From NCBI RefSeq assembly GCF_003194385.1, contig NZ_LAPT01000067.1:1-64000 (forward strand): DNA of 64,000 nucleotides. Direction: 5' to 3'. The notes under the pieces were generated by a model. It was not told the DNA's origin. It worked only from the letters and a program-made list of their open reading frames with translations, and searched no databases. The translations under genes and the position numbers were made by a program. Of this stretch, positions 1-8,878 are shown piece after piece (the first letter of the stretch is position 1; the number at the start of each line of letters is the position of its first letter). Source of the stretch: Pokkaliibacter plantistimulans. Its GTDB lineage: Bacteria; Pseudomonadota; Gammaproteobacteria; Pseudomonadales; Balneatricaceae.

Positions 1-31
1 AACGCAGATAGATTTTCAACGCCCTGTTAAG
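1..31 (-). repeat. End of a dispersed repeat element, cut by the window edge
   Basis: Read on the minus strand, the first 30 bases give AACAGGGCGTTGAAAATC followed by TATCTGCGTT. This nearly matches the left end of the 220-bp element at 18750-18969 and the partial copy at 7783-7825. Only the terminal part is inside the window. Confidence 0.55.
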
Positions 32-57
32 CGGCAATCCCTTGGAGTGAAGGCAGC

Positions 58-318
58 TCAGCCTTCGGGGCGGAACAGCTTGCGTGCGTTCAGCGGCCCT
101 TTAGAGATGGTCAGCAGCCAGCTGGCCCAGCACAGCATACCCTGCGGTGCATTACGACGAATGCGGTGATAACCCTGCCAGTTGCCTACCATCAGCCAGG
201 ACATGGCCAGCGCAGTGCCATAAGGACCGGTCAGACCATCATGCATGCTGTCCAGAGCAAGCACACAGGTAACGACCAGAACAAGAACGGTGAGGCTGAG
301 AGCGGTAGGCTTATACAT
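58..318 (-). CDS. Small hypothetical membrane protein
   Basis: An 86-residue protein with a strongly hydrophobic N-terminal segment (about residues 6-24), consistent with one membrane helix or an uncleaved signal. A second moderately hydrophobic stretch sits near residues 60-70, and the tail is basic. I do not recognise the family. It lies between a repeat end and the MocR regulator, with no obvious operon partner. Coding is plausible because codon use resembles its neighbours, but the assignment rests only on the open frame and the hydrophobic N-terminus. Confidence 0.5.
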   Translation of the reverse strand: MYKPTALSLTVLVLVVTCVLALDSMHDGLTGPYGTALAMSWLMVGNWQGYHRIRRNAPQGMLCWASWLLTISKGPLNARKLFRPEG

Positions 319-472
319 GACGTGTTACGGACCTGCGGGGTTGAATCAAGGGAGTGCCTATTGTAACGGCATCGACATAAAAGCGAAGGGGCTTTTGGTT
401 GAATTTTGTACAATTTGAGTGCTGTTTTGTCCTGTACGACCCGAGCCGGTTCGCCGCACGTTCCCGGTGCGT

Positions 473-1924
473 TCAGCGTTGCCATGGCCGCTGCTCCAGC
501 GCCTGCTGCACGATGCTCACGCCGCGATCAATCTCATCCTCACGATAACCGGCATAGCCCATGACCAGCCCGCGGGCAGGGCTCTGCAGGCAGTGGGCAC
601 TGAGGGCGCGGCAACCTACTCCCTGCGTCATCAGATACTGGCTCAGGGCGCTGTCATCGACCTCCGGCAGGCGCTGGCACAGATGCATGCCCGCTTCCGG
701 TAAGCGACAACGCTGCTCACTGCCGACCAGCGGCAGCAGGCGCTGCCACAGATAATCACGCCGGGCGGCATAGAGCTGGCGCATCTTGCGGATATGGCCA
801 AGCAGGTTGCCGGAAGCAATAAAGCGCGCCGCCGCGGCCTGAGTATGCAACGGCGCGTGATAGTCCACCAGTGAACGGTAGCGACAGAAGCTGTCGACCA
901 GATGCTCGGGCAATACCAGATAACCCAGCCGCAATGACGGGAACATCACCTTGGCCAGCGTGCCGATATACAGCACCCGGCCGCTCGGGTCGAGGCCCTG
1001 CATGGCGGCCAGCGGACGGCCCTCGTAGCGGTATTCGGAGTCGTAGTCATCCTCCAGAATCCAGCAGTTCCACTGCCGGGCCAGATCGATCAGTGCCAGC
1101 CGTCGTGCCAGAGGCAGGGTGCCGCCGGTGGGATACTGGTGCGAGGGGGTCAGGTAGATCAGCCGCGGTGCCGCCGCCTGAGCATCAGGAATCAGCCCTT
1201 CGTCATCCACCGCCATGGGCTGCAGCTGCACATCGGCGGCGATAAACCCGCCACGGGCGCCGATATAGCCAGGGTCTTCCACCCACACCCGGTCACCGGG
1301 TTCCAGACACAGTCGTGCCACCAGCTCAATGCCCTGCTGGGCGCCACTGGTCACCACCACCTGCGCTGCATCACAACGCACGCCGCGGGATTCGCGCAGA
1401 TAGTCGGCCAGCGCCTGACGCAGGGACAGATAGCCCTGCGGCTGGCCGTAATTGGCCAGCCGTCGCGGCGCGCGGCGAATATCCTGATTGAGCAGGCGGC
1501 GCCATTCGGTCCAGGGAAAGGTGTCCAGTTCGGGGATGCCGGGCGCCAGAATCAGCTGCGAGTTACCACCCCCGCGTCCCAGCTGGCTCAGACGCTGGCC
1601 GCGTTGCGACAGACCGGGCAGGGTGGCCTTGCTGTCCAGCACGGTGCTGCTCTGCTGCAGGCTGTCGCTGGCCAGTGAGTTGACGAAGGTGCCGGCACCG
1701 GTGGCACCGCGGATATAGCCCTCGGCCAGCAGCTGTTCGTAAGCCTGCATAACCGTATTGCGGCTGATCTGCAGCTGGCTGGCGAGATGGCGTGAGCTGG
1801 GCAGACGGCTGTCGGCGGGCAGCTGGCCATCCAGAATGCGCTGCCGGATGGCCTGATACAGCTGGCGGAAGCGCGGCACATCGCCATCAGTCAGGGCAGG
1901 CAGCATACCTTGCAGATCGAGCAT
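473..1924 (-). CDS. MocR-family PLP-dependent transcriptional regulator (GntR HTH plus aminotransferase fold)
   Basis: The N-terminal winged helix of the GntR type (about residues 15-85) contains RLPSSRHLASQLQISRNTV. A linker leads into a fold-type I aminotransferase domain (about residues 125-480) with a PLP-pocket region around LEDDYDSEYRYEG and the Schiff-base lysine region GTLAKVMFPSLRLGY. Family members such as PdxR and GabR sense PLP or amino compounds and control divergent genes. The frame stays open to 2005, but the ATG at 1924 (MLDLQGML) starts closest to the HTH, and the upstream stretch overlaps likely operator DNA. It faces a PNPOx-like flavoprotein, so control of that gene and itself is inferred. 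About 483 residues, normal for the family. Confidence 0.88.
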   Translation of the reverse strand: MLDLQGMLPALTDGDVPRFRQLYQAIRQRILDGQLPADSRLPSSRHLASQLQISRNTVMQAYEQLLAEGYIRGATGAGTFVNSLASDSLQQSSTVLDSKATLPGLSQRGQRLSQLGRGGGNSQLILAPGIPELDTFPWTEWRRLLNQDIRRAPRRLANYGQPQGYLSLRQALADYLRESRGVRCDAAQVVVTSGAQQGIELVARLCLEPGDRVWVEDPGYIGARGGFIAADVQLQPMAVDDEGLIPDAQAAAPRLIYLTPSHQYPTGGTLPLARRLALIDLARQWNCWILEDDYDSEYRYEGRPLAAMQGLDPSGRVLYIGTLAKVMFPSLRLGYLVLPEHLVDSFCRYRSLVDYHAPLHTQAAAARFIASGNLLGHIRKMRQLYAARRDYLWQRLLPLVGSEQRCRLPEAGMHLCQRLPEVDDSALSQYLMTQGVGCRALSAHCLQSPARGLVMGYAGYREDEIDRGVSIVQQALEQRPWQR

Positions 1925-1985
1925 AGGGACTCCGGAGCCGTTACCGGCGGTCATCGACGAATTGGCTCCATCATATTGAAAAAAG

Positions 1986-2027
1986 TGGACCTTTATCAGG
2001 GCCAATTTAAACGAGAAAGTAGGGCCA
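1986..2027. promoter_or_regulatory. Candidate MocR operator (direct repeat)
   Basis: AGGGCCA occurs at 1998-2004 and again at 2021-2027, 23 bp apart (about two helical turns). A related TGGACCT lies at 1986-1992. MocR-family proteins bind direct repeats of this kind in the intergenic region shared with their target. The placement between the regulator and the flavoprotein fits; binding is inferred. Confidence 0.4.
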
Positions 2028-2146
2028 TTGCTGCCGGGGCGTAAACCCGCTCCCGGCGCTGGTGTGCAAAGGAGTGGCTGCGTTGCTCTGGCATGTGGCC
2101 GCCCTTTGACTTGATCTGTCCCGATACCGGCTTTCAGGAGACTGCC

Positions 2147-2818
2147 ATGTCACTCAGCCCCCGTACCCGCCTGCGGCGCCTGCCCAAGCGTTCTGTCGAA
2201 GAGCGTGAGCAGGCCTACGCCATTATCGACGAATGCCTGATCTGCCACGTGGCCGGTTTCAATGGTGAGCACGCCACGGTGCTGCCCACTGCACACTGGC
2301 GCATGGGGGATTACGTCTATCTGCACGGACATGGCAAGAATGGCCTGCTGCGTCAGCTGCTGGACGGGCAGGAGGCCAGCCTGTGCTTCACTCTGATCGA
2401 CGGTCTGGTGCTGGCTAAGTCAGCCTTTCACCACTCGATGAACTATCGCTCGGTGGTGATGTTCGGCAAGGCCGAGGAGGTGACCGGCGCGCACAAGGCG
2501 GAAAGCCTGGATGCCTTTGTCGACAAGGTCGCCCCCGGGCGGGCCGCCCAGGCCCGTCCCGGTAACGAGATCGAGCTGAAGGCGACGCTGGTGCTGCGCA
2601 TCCCCCTCACCGACTGGTCGTGCAAGGTCCGGGTCGGGCCTTCCTCTGATGATGCAGAAGATCTGCCACTGCTGGTGTGGAGCGGAGTGATTCCGCTGTC
2701 ACTGCAGGCCGGTGCACCGTTACCTGATTATGCCGATGGTCCGCTGCCGCAGTTACCGGCAGGGATTGTCACCACGGCTGTTACCACTGTTGTTAGCACG
2801 CCCGTCGGGGAGGTTTGA
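2147..2818 (+). CDS. Pyridoxamine 5'-phosphate oxidase-like flavoprotein
   Basis: A 223-residue protein of the FMN-binding split-barrel group (flavin-nucleotide-binding type). Typical segments are the N-terminal RRLPKRSVEEREQAYAIID, the barrel strand HATVLPTAHWRMGDYVYLHG, and AKSAFHHSMNYRSVVMFGKA, which contributes to the flavin site in this family. Substrate unknown. The ATG at 2147 follows CAGGAG with good spacing; an in-frame start further upstream lacks such a site. It is transcribed divergently from the MocR regulator and is followed 2 bp later by a GNAT gene, so 2147-3936 probably forms a three-gene operon. Confidence 0.85.
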   Translation: MSLSPRTRLRRLPKRSVEEREQAYAIIDECLICHVAGFNGEHATVLPTAHWRMGDYVYLHGHGKNGLLRQLLDGQEASLCFTLIDGLVLAKSAFHHSMNYRSVVMFGKAEEVTGAHKAESLDAFVDKVAPGRAAQARPGNEIELKATLVLRIPLTDWSCKVRVGPSSDDAEDLPLLVWSGVIPLSLQAGAPLPDYADGPLPQLPAGIVTTAVTTVVSTPVGEV

Positions 2819-2820
2819 GA

Positions 2821-3264
2821 ATGAGTTTTACTGTGCAGTTATGGCAGCCGGAAGCCGCGGATGAGCCGTTGCTGGCCGCGCTGTTCAACGTCTTTCAGGT
2901 GCTGCGCCCGCATCTTGATCTGCAGGAGTTCAGCCAGCGTGCCTGTCGTCAGGCGGCTGAAGGCTATCGCATCGCCTATATTGAGGAAGACGGACAGGTA
3001 CTGGCGGTAGCCGGGTTCCGGGTCGTGCACTTTCTGGCCTGGGGCCGGGTGCTTTATCTGGATGATCTGGTCACCGACCCGGGCCAGAAGCGCCGTGGTC
3101 TGGCAGGTGCGCTGATGGACTGGCTGAAGCAGCATGCGGCGGTGCAGGGCTGTGCCGAGCTGCATCTCGACAGCGGCTACCAGCGCCACGATGCCCATCG
3201 TCTGTATCTGAATCAGGGCATGGTGATGAACTGCCACCACTTTGCTGTGCCGGTCAAAGCCTGA
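2821..3264 (+). CDS. GNAT-family N-acetyltransferase
   Basis: A 147-residue protein with the GNAT core. The acetyl-CoA pyrophosphate loop is visible as DPGQKRRGLAGALMDWL (about residues 87-103), and the family C-terminal pattern follows as SGYQRHDAHRLYLNQGM. The substrate cannot be predicted. It starts 2 bp after the flavoprotein stop, with the Shine-Dalgarno GGGAGG inside the end of that gene, so translational coupling is likely. The next gene (PaiB-like) begins 36 bp downstream. The association of GNAT and PaiB recalls the paiAB pair of bacilli, though this GNAT is not clearly PaiA. Confidence 0.85.
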   Translation: MSFTVQLWQPEAADEPLLAALFNVFQVLRPHLDLQEFSQRACRQAAEGYRIAYIEEDGQVLAVAGFRVVHFLAWGRVLYLDDLVTDPGQKRRGLAGALMDWLKQHAAVQGCAELHLDSGYQRHDAHRLYLNQGMVMNCHHFAVPVKA

Positions 3265-3300
3265 CCGTCGTTAACGATCCTGCGAGCCACAGAGACTGCC

Positions 3301-3936
3301 ATGTACCTACCCAAGCATTTTGACCAGTCCGACCCCCAGCAACTGCAGCAGGTCATGCAGGATTTCCCGCTGGCTAACCTGATTACGCTTGGCCCGCAGG
3401 GCTTGCTGGCCAATCCGTTACCGTTGCTGTGGCTGCCTGACGCCGGGGGTGCGGGCCGCCTGCAGGGGCATGTGGCACGGGCCAACCCGATGTGGCATGA
3501 CAGTGATCTGAGTGTCGAGGCACTGGCGCTGTTCAGTGCCGGTGATGCCTATATTTCACCGGGCTGGTATCCGAGCAAGCAGCAGCACGGCAAGGCGGTG
3601 CCGACCTGGAACTACATCACCGTGCAGGCCCGCGGCACGCTGCGCATCATCGATGATTGCGACTGGCTGCGGGATCTGGTCGGCCGTCTGACGGATCAGC
3701 ATGAGCAGGGGCGGCAGACACCCTGGCAGGTCAGTGATGCCCCGGCGGACTATATTGATGCCATGCTCAGGGCCATCGTCGGTATCGAGATTGAGGTGCG
3801 CGAACTGACTGGCAAGTGGAAAGTCAGCCAGAATCAGCAGGCGGCCAACCGTCAGGGCGTGATTGATGGTCTGCAGCAGCAGGGCGATGCGGCCAGCATG
3901 AACATGGCGGAGCAGGTGCGGGCAGCCAGTGCCTGA
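3301..3936 (+). CDS. PaiB-like FMN-binding negative transcriptional regulator
   Basis: A 211-residue protein that starts MYLPKHFDQSD, the standard PaiB opening, and continues with NPLPLLW, GHVARANPMW, GYISPGWYPSKQ-like AYISPGWYPSKQQHG and VPTWNYITVQARG. These are signature segments of the PaiB/FMN-binding split-barrel family. The C-terminal motif TGKWKVSQNQ is also typical. Bacillus PaiB represses protease and sporulation genes; in proteobacteria the role is unclear and may be flavin-dependent rather than regulatory. Last gene of the probable 2147-3936 operon. Confidence 0.88.
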   Translation: MYLPKHFDQSDPQQLQQVMQDFPLANLITLGPQGLLANPLPLLWLPDAGGAGRLQGHVARANPMWHDSDLSVEALALFSAGDAYISPGWYPSKQQHGKAVPTWNYITVQARGTLRIIDDCDWLRDLVGRLTDQHEQGRQTPWQVSDAPADYIDAMLRAIVGIEIEVRELTGKWKVSQNQQAANRQGVIDGLQQQGDAASMNMAEQVRAASA

Positions 3937-4121
3937 CCCCGCTCGCGGCGTGCCATCAACGCTCTGCCAGCAGCAGGTCGGCTGCCGCAACGGTAGATTG
4001 CATGCAAAATGGTCGACTTGGCTGCGGCTGGCAGGTTTAATAGTGCCGGTTTTGCCCGGCCCGCTGGTCGCGACAAGCCGGATAATCACCCTTATGCCCG
4101 CCCAATCTGCACGAGTTCGCC

Positions 4122-5033
4122 ATGGCCACGCCGATTCCTCCCGCCATTCGTCAGCCCCTTGATCGCACCGCCGTCAGCGTTATGGTGGTGCTCTGTACCA
4201 TCTGGGCCTCCCAGACCATCATGATCAAGCTGGCGTCGCCCGATATGGGCAATGTGGCTCAGGTGGGGATTCGCTCCGTCGGTGCCACCCTGCTGCTGTG
4301 GTGCTATGCACTGTGGTCGGGCGACCGGCTGTGGCAGAAGGATGGCAGCCTGCGCCCCGGTCTGCTGGCGGGCTTTCTGTTTGCCATGGAGTTCGTCTGC
4401 GTCACCTTTGGCCTGATGCTGACCTCCGCCACCCATGTGGCGGTCTTTCTCTATACGGCACCCTTATTCTCCGCACTGGGGCTGCATTTTCTGGTGCCCG
4501 GTGAGCAGCTCAGCCGTCGTCAGTGGGTGGGTATGGGGCTGGCGTTCGCCGGTCTGGCGCTGGCCATGTCCGATGGTTTTCTGGCCCAGCAGGGCATTGA
4601 CTGGCAGATGTTTGCCGGGGATCTGATCGGGCTGGCGGGGGGGGCGTTCTGGGGAGTCACTACGGTCGCTATCCGCGCCTCTGCGCTGTCGGAAGTGTCG
4701 CCGGTGAAGACGCTGATGTACGAGCTGGGGTTCACCGGTGCCCTGCTGACACCCATGGCCTGGCTGCTGGGCGAGTTCGACAGCTTCCATTTCACCCTGA
4801 CCTCCAGCCTCAGTCTGGCGTATCAGACCACTATCCTGTGCTCGGCCAGCTATTTGGGCTGGCTGATCCTGCTGCGACGTTATCTGGCCACGCGGCTGGC
4901 GGTGTTCTCGTTTCTCACCCCGATCATCGCGGCGGTATTCGGCTGGCTGATTCTGGGCGATGCCATTTCTCATTCATTTATCGGTGGGGGTGTGCTGGTG
5001 ATGCTGGGCATCATGGTGGTTAACCGGCGCTGA
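4122..5033 (+). CDS. EamA/DMT-family transporter
   Basis: A 303-residue inner-membrane protein with about ten predicted helices arranged as two EamA repeats (about residues 15-145 and 160-300). WASQTIMIKL near the N-terminus and TPIIAAVFGWLILGD near the C-terminus are typical of the drug/metabolite transporter superfamily. Such proteins export amino acids or metabolites; the substrate here is unknown. The last 60 bases overlap the 3' end of the convergent gene on the minus strand. Confidence 0.9.
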   Translation: MATPIPPAIRQPLDRTAVSVMVVLCTIWASQTIMIKLASPDMGNVAQVGIRSVGATLLLWCYALWSGDRLWQKDGSLRPGLLAGFLFAMEFVCVTFGLMLTSATHVAVFLYTAPLFSALGLHFLVPGEQLSRRQWVGMGLAFAGLALAMSDGFLAQQGIDWQMFAGDLIGLAGGAFWGVTTVAIRASALSEVSPVKTLMYELGFTGALLTPMAWLLGEFDSFHFTLTSSLSLAYQTTILCSASYLGWLILLRRYLATRLAVFSFLTPIIAAVFGWLILGDAISHSFIGGGVLVMLGIMVVNRR

Positions 5034-5567
5034 TGCGCTGTGCTTTGTGACAAGCTCATCCCATTCCTGCCAGAAGCGCAGCCATAAAGACGCCTCGTCA
5101 CTGTCCAGCGGCAGCTTGTCCGGGCTGTCCAGATAATACTGCCGTATCTGGGCGGCCAGGGTCAGGACGGCGCTGTGCCAGTCGGCACGGGCGATGAGGA
5201 TCTGCTGATCGGCGACGGTCAGCTCAATCAGGGCATCGGCCAGATGCCTGATCCATATTTCCACGCCGCCACCGCAGCCCTGTATGTCAATGCACGGCTG
5301 GTCGGCAAAGCTCAGCAGATCGAAGCCGCAACAGGGAATCAGCTCGTTATAGGGCGCCAGCGGTTGCTGACGGCTGTGATCCCGCCCGAGACTGCGCAGC
5401 AGGTGCAGGCCTGCGGCACTGAGGGTCCAGGAGCCCTGTGACGGGTGCAGCAAGGTGATGTTTCCGACCTGCAGATGCAGTGCGCCGTGCAGGCAGTAGT
5501 CGCTGCTGGCATCGCCCATCCAGTGCAGATCAGAGGCCTGTAACAGCAGGGTCGCGGGGGTGGTCAT
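4974..5567 (-). CDS. Hypothetical protein
   Basis: A 197-residue soluble protein that I do not recognise. It contains a CCGFDLLSFADQPCIDIQGCGGG stretch rich in cysteine and glycine (about residues 75-98) and a histidine-rich tail (NHHDAQHHQHTPTDK). The frame is open to 5657, but the ATG at 5567 fits better. It lies downstream of AMP nucleosidase on the same strand, separated by a strong hairpin. Its 3' end runs 60 bp antisense into the EamA gene. Confidence 0.6.
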   Translation of the reverse strand: MTTPATLLLQASDLHWMGDASSDYCLHGALHLQVGNITLLHPSQGSWTLSAAGLHLLRSLGRDHSRQQPLAPYNELIPCCGFDLLSFADQPCIDIQGCGGGVEIWIRHLADALIELTVADQQILIARADWHSAVLTLAAQIRQYYLDSPDKLPLDSDEASLWLRFWQEWDELVTKHSASAPVNHHDAQHHQHTPTDK

Positions 5568-5610
5568 GGTGCTCGCCTGTCCATGGTGAGATGTGAGATG
5601 AAGGCCACAG

Positions 5611-5644
5611 CAGGGCGCTGCGATGATGGCATCGCAGCGCCCTG
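5611..5644 (-). terminator. Strong hairpin after AMP nucleosidase
   Basis: A perfect 15-bp stem (CAGGGCGCTGCGATG and its complement) with a 4-base loop lies between amn and the hypothetical gene. There is no T-run on the minus strand, so it may act as an mRNA-stabilising or processing hairpin rather than an intrinsic terminator. Confidence 0.5.
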
Positions 5645-5666
5645 ACCGCGTGTTCACGATCCGGTG

Positions 5667-7154
5667 TTACTGGAACGCCGTCTCGACAAAGCTGCGCAGT
5701 TTTCTGGAATGCAGGCGCTCGGGTGGCATGGCGCGCAGTCGCTCCATGGCCAGCATGCCGATCTCCAGATGCTGGCTGACCTGACGACGATAGAAGTCGC
5801 TGGCCATACCGGGCAGTTTCAGCTCGCCGTGCAGCGGCTTGTCGGACACGCACAGCAGGGTGCCGTAAGGGACGCGGAAGCGGAAACCGTTGGCAGCAAT
5901 GGTGGCCGATTCCATATCCAGCGCGATGGCGCGGGACTGGGAGAAACGCTCCACCGGTTCGCGGTGATCGCGCAGTTCCCAGTTACGGTTGTCGATGGTG
6001 GCGACAGTACCGGTGCGCATGATCTTTTTCAGATCCCAGCCGTCCAGTCCGGTGATGTCTTCCACCGCCTGCTCCAGCGCCACCTGTACTTCTGCCAGCG
6101 GCGGGATCGGCACCCAGGTCGGCAGGTCGGCATCCAGCACGTGATCTTCGCGCACATAGCCGTGGGCCAGCACGTAGTCCCCGAGTTTCTGGGTATTGCG
6201 CAGACCGGCGCAGTGGCCAAGCATCAGCCAGGCGTGAGGGCGCAGCACGGCAATATGGTCGGTGATGGTCTTGGCGTTGGACGGGCCGACACCGATATTG
6301 ACCAGCGTGATACCGGAGTTGTCCTTGCGCACCAGATGGTAGGCGGGCATCTGCGGCTGCCGGGCCGGAGCACTGCCCTCACGGGGAGTGCTGTCACCGG
6401 AGTAGGTGACCAGATTGCCCGGTTCGATAAAGGCCACGTAGTCACTGTTGCCATCCGCCATCATCTGCCGTGCCTTGGCAGCGAACTCATCGACGTAGAA
6501 GGCGTAGTTGGTAAACAGCACATAGTTCTGGAAATGCTGCGGACGGGTGGCGGTGTAGTGCTGCAGACGATAGAGCGAATAGTCCACCCGCGGGCCGGTA
6601 AAGGGGGCCAGCGGCATGGGTGCACCGGGATGCAGCTCCACCGTACCGTTGACGATGGCATCGTCCATGATGGCCAGATCCGGCACGTCGAAGATGTCAC
6701 GCAGGGCCTTGGGCAGATTTTCCACCGCTTCGCCATCAACATAGGCGGTTTCATCAAAGGCAAAGTGCAGGGCAATCGGCACATCACTTTCGCCGATTTC
6801 CACCTCGGTATCGTGGTTATGGATCAGCAGGGACAGTTGCTCCCTGAGATAGCTGCGATACAGGGACGGGCGGGAAATGGTGGTGGTGTAGATGCCGGGG
6901 CCGGGGACATAACCGTAGGCCAGACGTGAATCAATCGCGGTGTGGCTGGTGCTGACAAAACGGATCATCGGATAGCAGGCGCGTACCCGGCCGTCGGGTA
7001 TCTGACCATTGACCACCGCCTCAAAACGCTGGCGCAGCCAGGCGGTGTTGCGGTCATAGATGTGCTCCAGGCGGGCAACGGCGCTGGCGGCATCCCGGAA
7101 GGATTCAAAGCCGATGGAGTCGGGGCTTTCGATGCTGGGGAAGATATCTGCCAT
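5667..7154 (-). CDS. amn: AMP nucleosidase
   Basis: A 495-residue protein matching AMP nucleosidase throughout. This cytosolic enzyme hydrolyses AMP to adenine and ribose 5-phosphate and adjusts adenylate pools. An N-terminal family-specific domain (about 1-190, with YGYVPGPGIYTTTISRP) precedes a nucleoside-phosphorylase-like catalytic domain containing GVGPSNAKTITDHIAVLRP and ALDMESATIAANGFRFRVPYGTLLCVSDKPLHGE. Length agrees with E. coli Amn (about 484). The start follows AAGGAACGAAC. Confidence 0.95.
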   Translation of the reverse strand: MADIFPSIESPDSIGFESFRDAASAVARLEHIYDRNTAWLRQRFEAVVNGQIPDGRVRACYPMIRFVSTSHTAIDSRLAYGYVPGPGIYTTTISRPSLYRSYLREQLSLLIHNHDTEVEIGESDVPIALHFAFDETAYVDGEAVENLPKALRDIFDVPDLAIMDDAIVNGTVELHPGAPMPLAPFTGPRVDYSLYRLQHYTATRPQHFQNYVLFTNYAFYVDEFAAKARQMMADGNSDYVAFIEPGNLVTYSGDSTPREGSAPARQPQMPAYHLVRKDNSGITLVNIGVGPSNAKTITDHIAVLRPHAWLMLGHCAGLRNTQKLGDYVLAHGYVREDHVLDADLPTWVPIPPLAEVQVALEQAVEDITGLDGWDLKKIMRTGTVATIDNRNWELRDHREPVERFSQSRAIALDMESATIAANGFRFRVPYGTLLCVSDKPLHGELKLPGMASDFYRRQVSQHLEIGMLAMERLRAMPPERLHSRKLRSFVETAFQ

Positions 7155-7294
7155 GTTCGTTCCTTGGGTATGCGGGTGATACGTTGCAGCAAAGAGACGC
7201 TGTCGCTGTCCTCAGTGTGGCCTGTGACGAGCGATTTGGCTATGGTGAGGCAGGATTATGACAGTGCGCCTGACGGCGCCGGAGGAGCACCACC

Positions 7295-7783
7295 ATGCTG
7301 CGGGTAGACCGGGCAACCCATCAGGACGTCCCCGTACTCTGTGAGCTGCTGGCACAGCTGTTCAGTCAGGAGCTGGAGTTTCAGCCCGACCGCGAGGCGC
7401 AACGCCGTGGCCTGCTGCAGATTCTCGACAATCCCGGCTGCGGACTGATTCTGGTGCTGCGCCTGCAGCGGGCGGAGGAATCGGAGCAACTGGAACAACC
7501 GAAGCAGCCGGAACAGGTGATCGGCATGGTCAACCTGCTGTTCACCATCAGTACGGCGCTGGGAGAACGGGTGGCGCTGCTGGAAGACATGATCATCGAC
7601 CGTCATCATCGCCAGCAGGGGGCCGGAGCGCAGCTGCTGGAGGCCGCCATCAGCCAGGCCCAGCAAGCGGGCTGCCGGCGGATCACCCTGCTGACGGATG
7701 AGGATAACCTCAAGGCGCAACAGTTCTACGGCCGTCAGGGTTTCACGGTGTCCACCATGAAACCGATGCGGCGGATGCTGTGA
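7295..7783 (+). CDS. GNAT-family N-acetyltransferase
   Basis: A 162-residue GNAT protein. The acetyl-CoA binding segment is DMIIDRHHRQQGAGAQLLEAAI (about residues 105-126), followed by ITLLTDEDNLKAQQFYGRQGF, the usual motif B pattern. A short acidic, glutamine-rich insertion (EESEQLEQPKQPEQ, about residues 67-80) looks like a surface loop. A good Shine-Dalgarno GGAGGAGC precedes the ATG. Substrate unknown. Directly downstream is a partial copy of the dispersed repeat. Confidence 0.85.
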   Translation: MLRVDRATHQDVPVLCELLAQLFSQELEFQPDREAQRRGLLQILDNPGCGLILVLRLQRAEESEQLEQPKQPEQVIGMVNLLFTISTALGERVALLEDMIIDRHHRQQGAGAQLLEAAISQAQQAGCRRITLLTDEDNLKAQQFYGRQGFTVSTMKPMRRML

Positions 7784-7825
7784 CAGGCCGCTGAAAGCCT
7801 GTCTGCGTTGCCGGATACACAACAA
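7783..7825 (+). repeat. Partial copy of the dispersed repeat element
   Basis: ACAGGCCGCTGAAAGCCTGT followed by CTGCGTTGCCGGATAC resembles the left end of the element at 18750. It overlaps the stop of the GNAT gene and lies upstream of the LysR gene. Confidence 0.5.
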
Positions 7826-7869
7826 TAAACGTCAAACACGGCAGAGCACTGCTCTGGCATAGGGACATC

Positions 7870-8754
7870 ATGCATCTCGACCCTCTCTCCCTGCGGCTGT
7901 TCATCGCCGTCATCGAAGAAGGCACCATCGCCCAGGCCGCGCAGCGCTGTCATATTGCGGCCTCCGCCGTCAGTAAGCGGCTGAGCGAGCTGGAAGACAG
8001 CCTGCAGACCAGTCTGCTGGAGCGCACCAACAAGGGCGTGGCGCCGACCGCGGCCGGAATCGAGCTGCTGCAGCTGGCGCGCAGTGCCCTGAATGAGCTG
8101 GAGCAGGTCAATGTGCGGATGCGCGACTTTGCCAGCGGTCTGCGTGATCATGTGCGGGTGTTTGCCAATATCTCCGCCATTACCCAGTTTCTGCCGCGGG
8201 AAATCAGTACCTTCCTTGCCAGCTATCCGCAGGTGCAGGTGCATCTGGAAGAGAAGATCAGCGCCCACGTCACTCAGGCGGTGGCGGAGAACGCCGCCGA
8301 CATCGGCATCATCGCCCGCGGTCTCTATGGGCAGGCGCTGGAGAAATTCCCTTATCACAGCGATGAGCTGATCGTGATCACCCCCAGCCAGCACCCTCTC
8401 AGCCAGCGACAGCAGGTGACCTTTGCCGAGCTGCTGGACTACGACTTTGTCGGCCTGCACACCGGCAGCGCCATCAATATGCAGCTGCAGAAGGCCGCCA
8501 GTGCGCTGGAGCGACAGATCAAGCTGCGCATGCAGGTCACCAGTTTTGATGCCCTGTGTCTGATGGTCGAGGCGGGGCTGGGTATCGGCATTCTGCCCAA
8601 GGCGGTAGCACGTCCTTATCGCGCCACGCTCGGTATCCACGGGCTGGAGCTGAAGGAGCCGTGGGCGGCACGGGAGCTGCTGATCTGCGTGCGCTCCTAT
8701 CAGGCCCTGCCACGGGCGGCACGTCTGCTGGTCGATCATCTGCGCCAGCTGTAG
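7870..8754 (+). CDS. LysR-family transcriptional regulator
   Basis: A 294-residue regulator. The N-terminal winged helix (about residues 1-60) contains the LTTR pattern AQAARRCHIAASAVSKRLSELED-like TIAQAAQRCHIAASAVSKRL followed by LLERTNKGVAPTAAG. The C-terminal periplasmic-binding-like effector domain spans about residues 90-290. The ligand is unknown. No divergent partner gene is present, because the GNAT gene upstream is on the same strand. A metallophosphoesterase follows 124 bp downstream, and nothing in the sequence links it to the regulator. Confidence 0.92.
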   Translation: MHLDPLSLRLFIAVIEEGTIAQAAQRCHIAASAVSKRLSELEDSLQTSLLERTNKGVAPTAAGIELLQLARSALNELEQVNVRMRDFASGLRDHVRVFANISAITQFLPREISTFLASYPQVQVHLEEKISAHVTQAVAENAADIGIIARGLYGQALEKFPYHSDELIVITPSQHPLSQRQQVTFAELLDYDFVGLHTGSAINMQLQKAASALERQIKLRMQVTSFDALCLMVEAGLGIGILPKAVARPYRATLGIHGLELKEPWAARELLICVRSYQALPRAARLLVDHLRQL

Positions 8755-8878
8755 CGGCGGGGCGCTGCACCTGCCGTAGTAGCACATCGTAAATCTTTCG
8801 GTTGGTGTGGCGGGGCATCCGCCCCCATTAATCGGAGTGAATACCGACTCTTTCCTTTCTTCGATCTGAGGGCTGGCT

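Noticed and set aside
5664-6929. 421-codon open frame opposite AMP nucleosidase
   Set aside because: It lies wholly antisense to a well-conserved gene, and its codon pattern is the mirror of the amn frame in GC-rich DNA.
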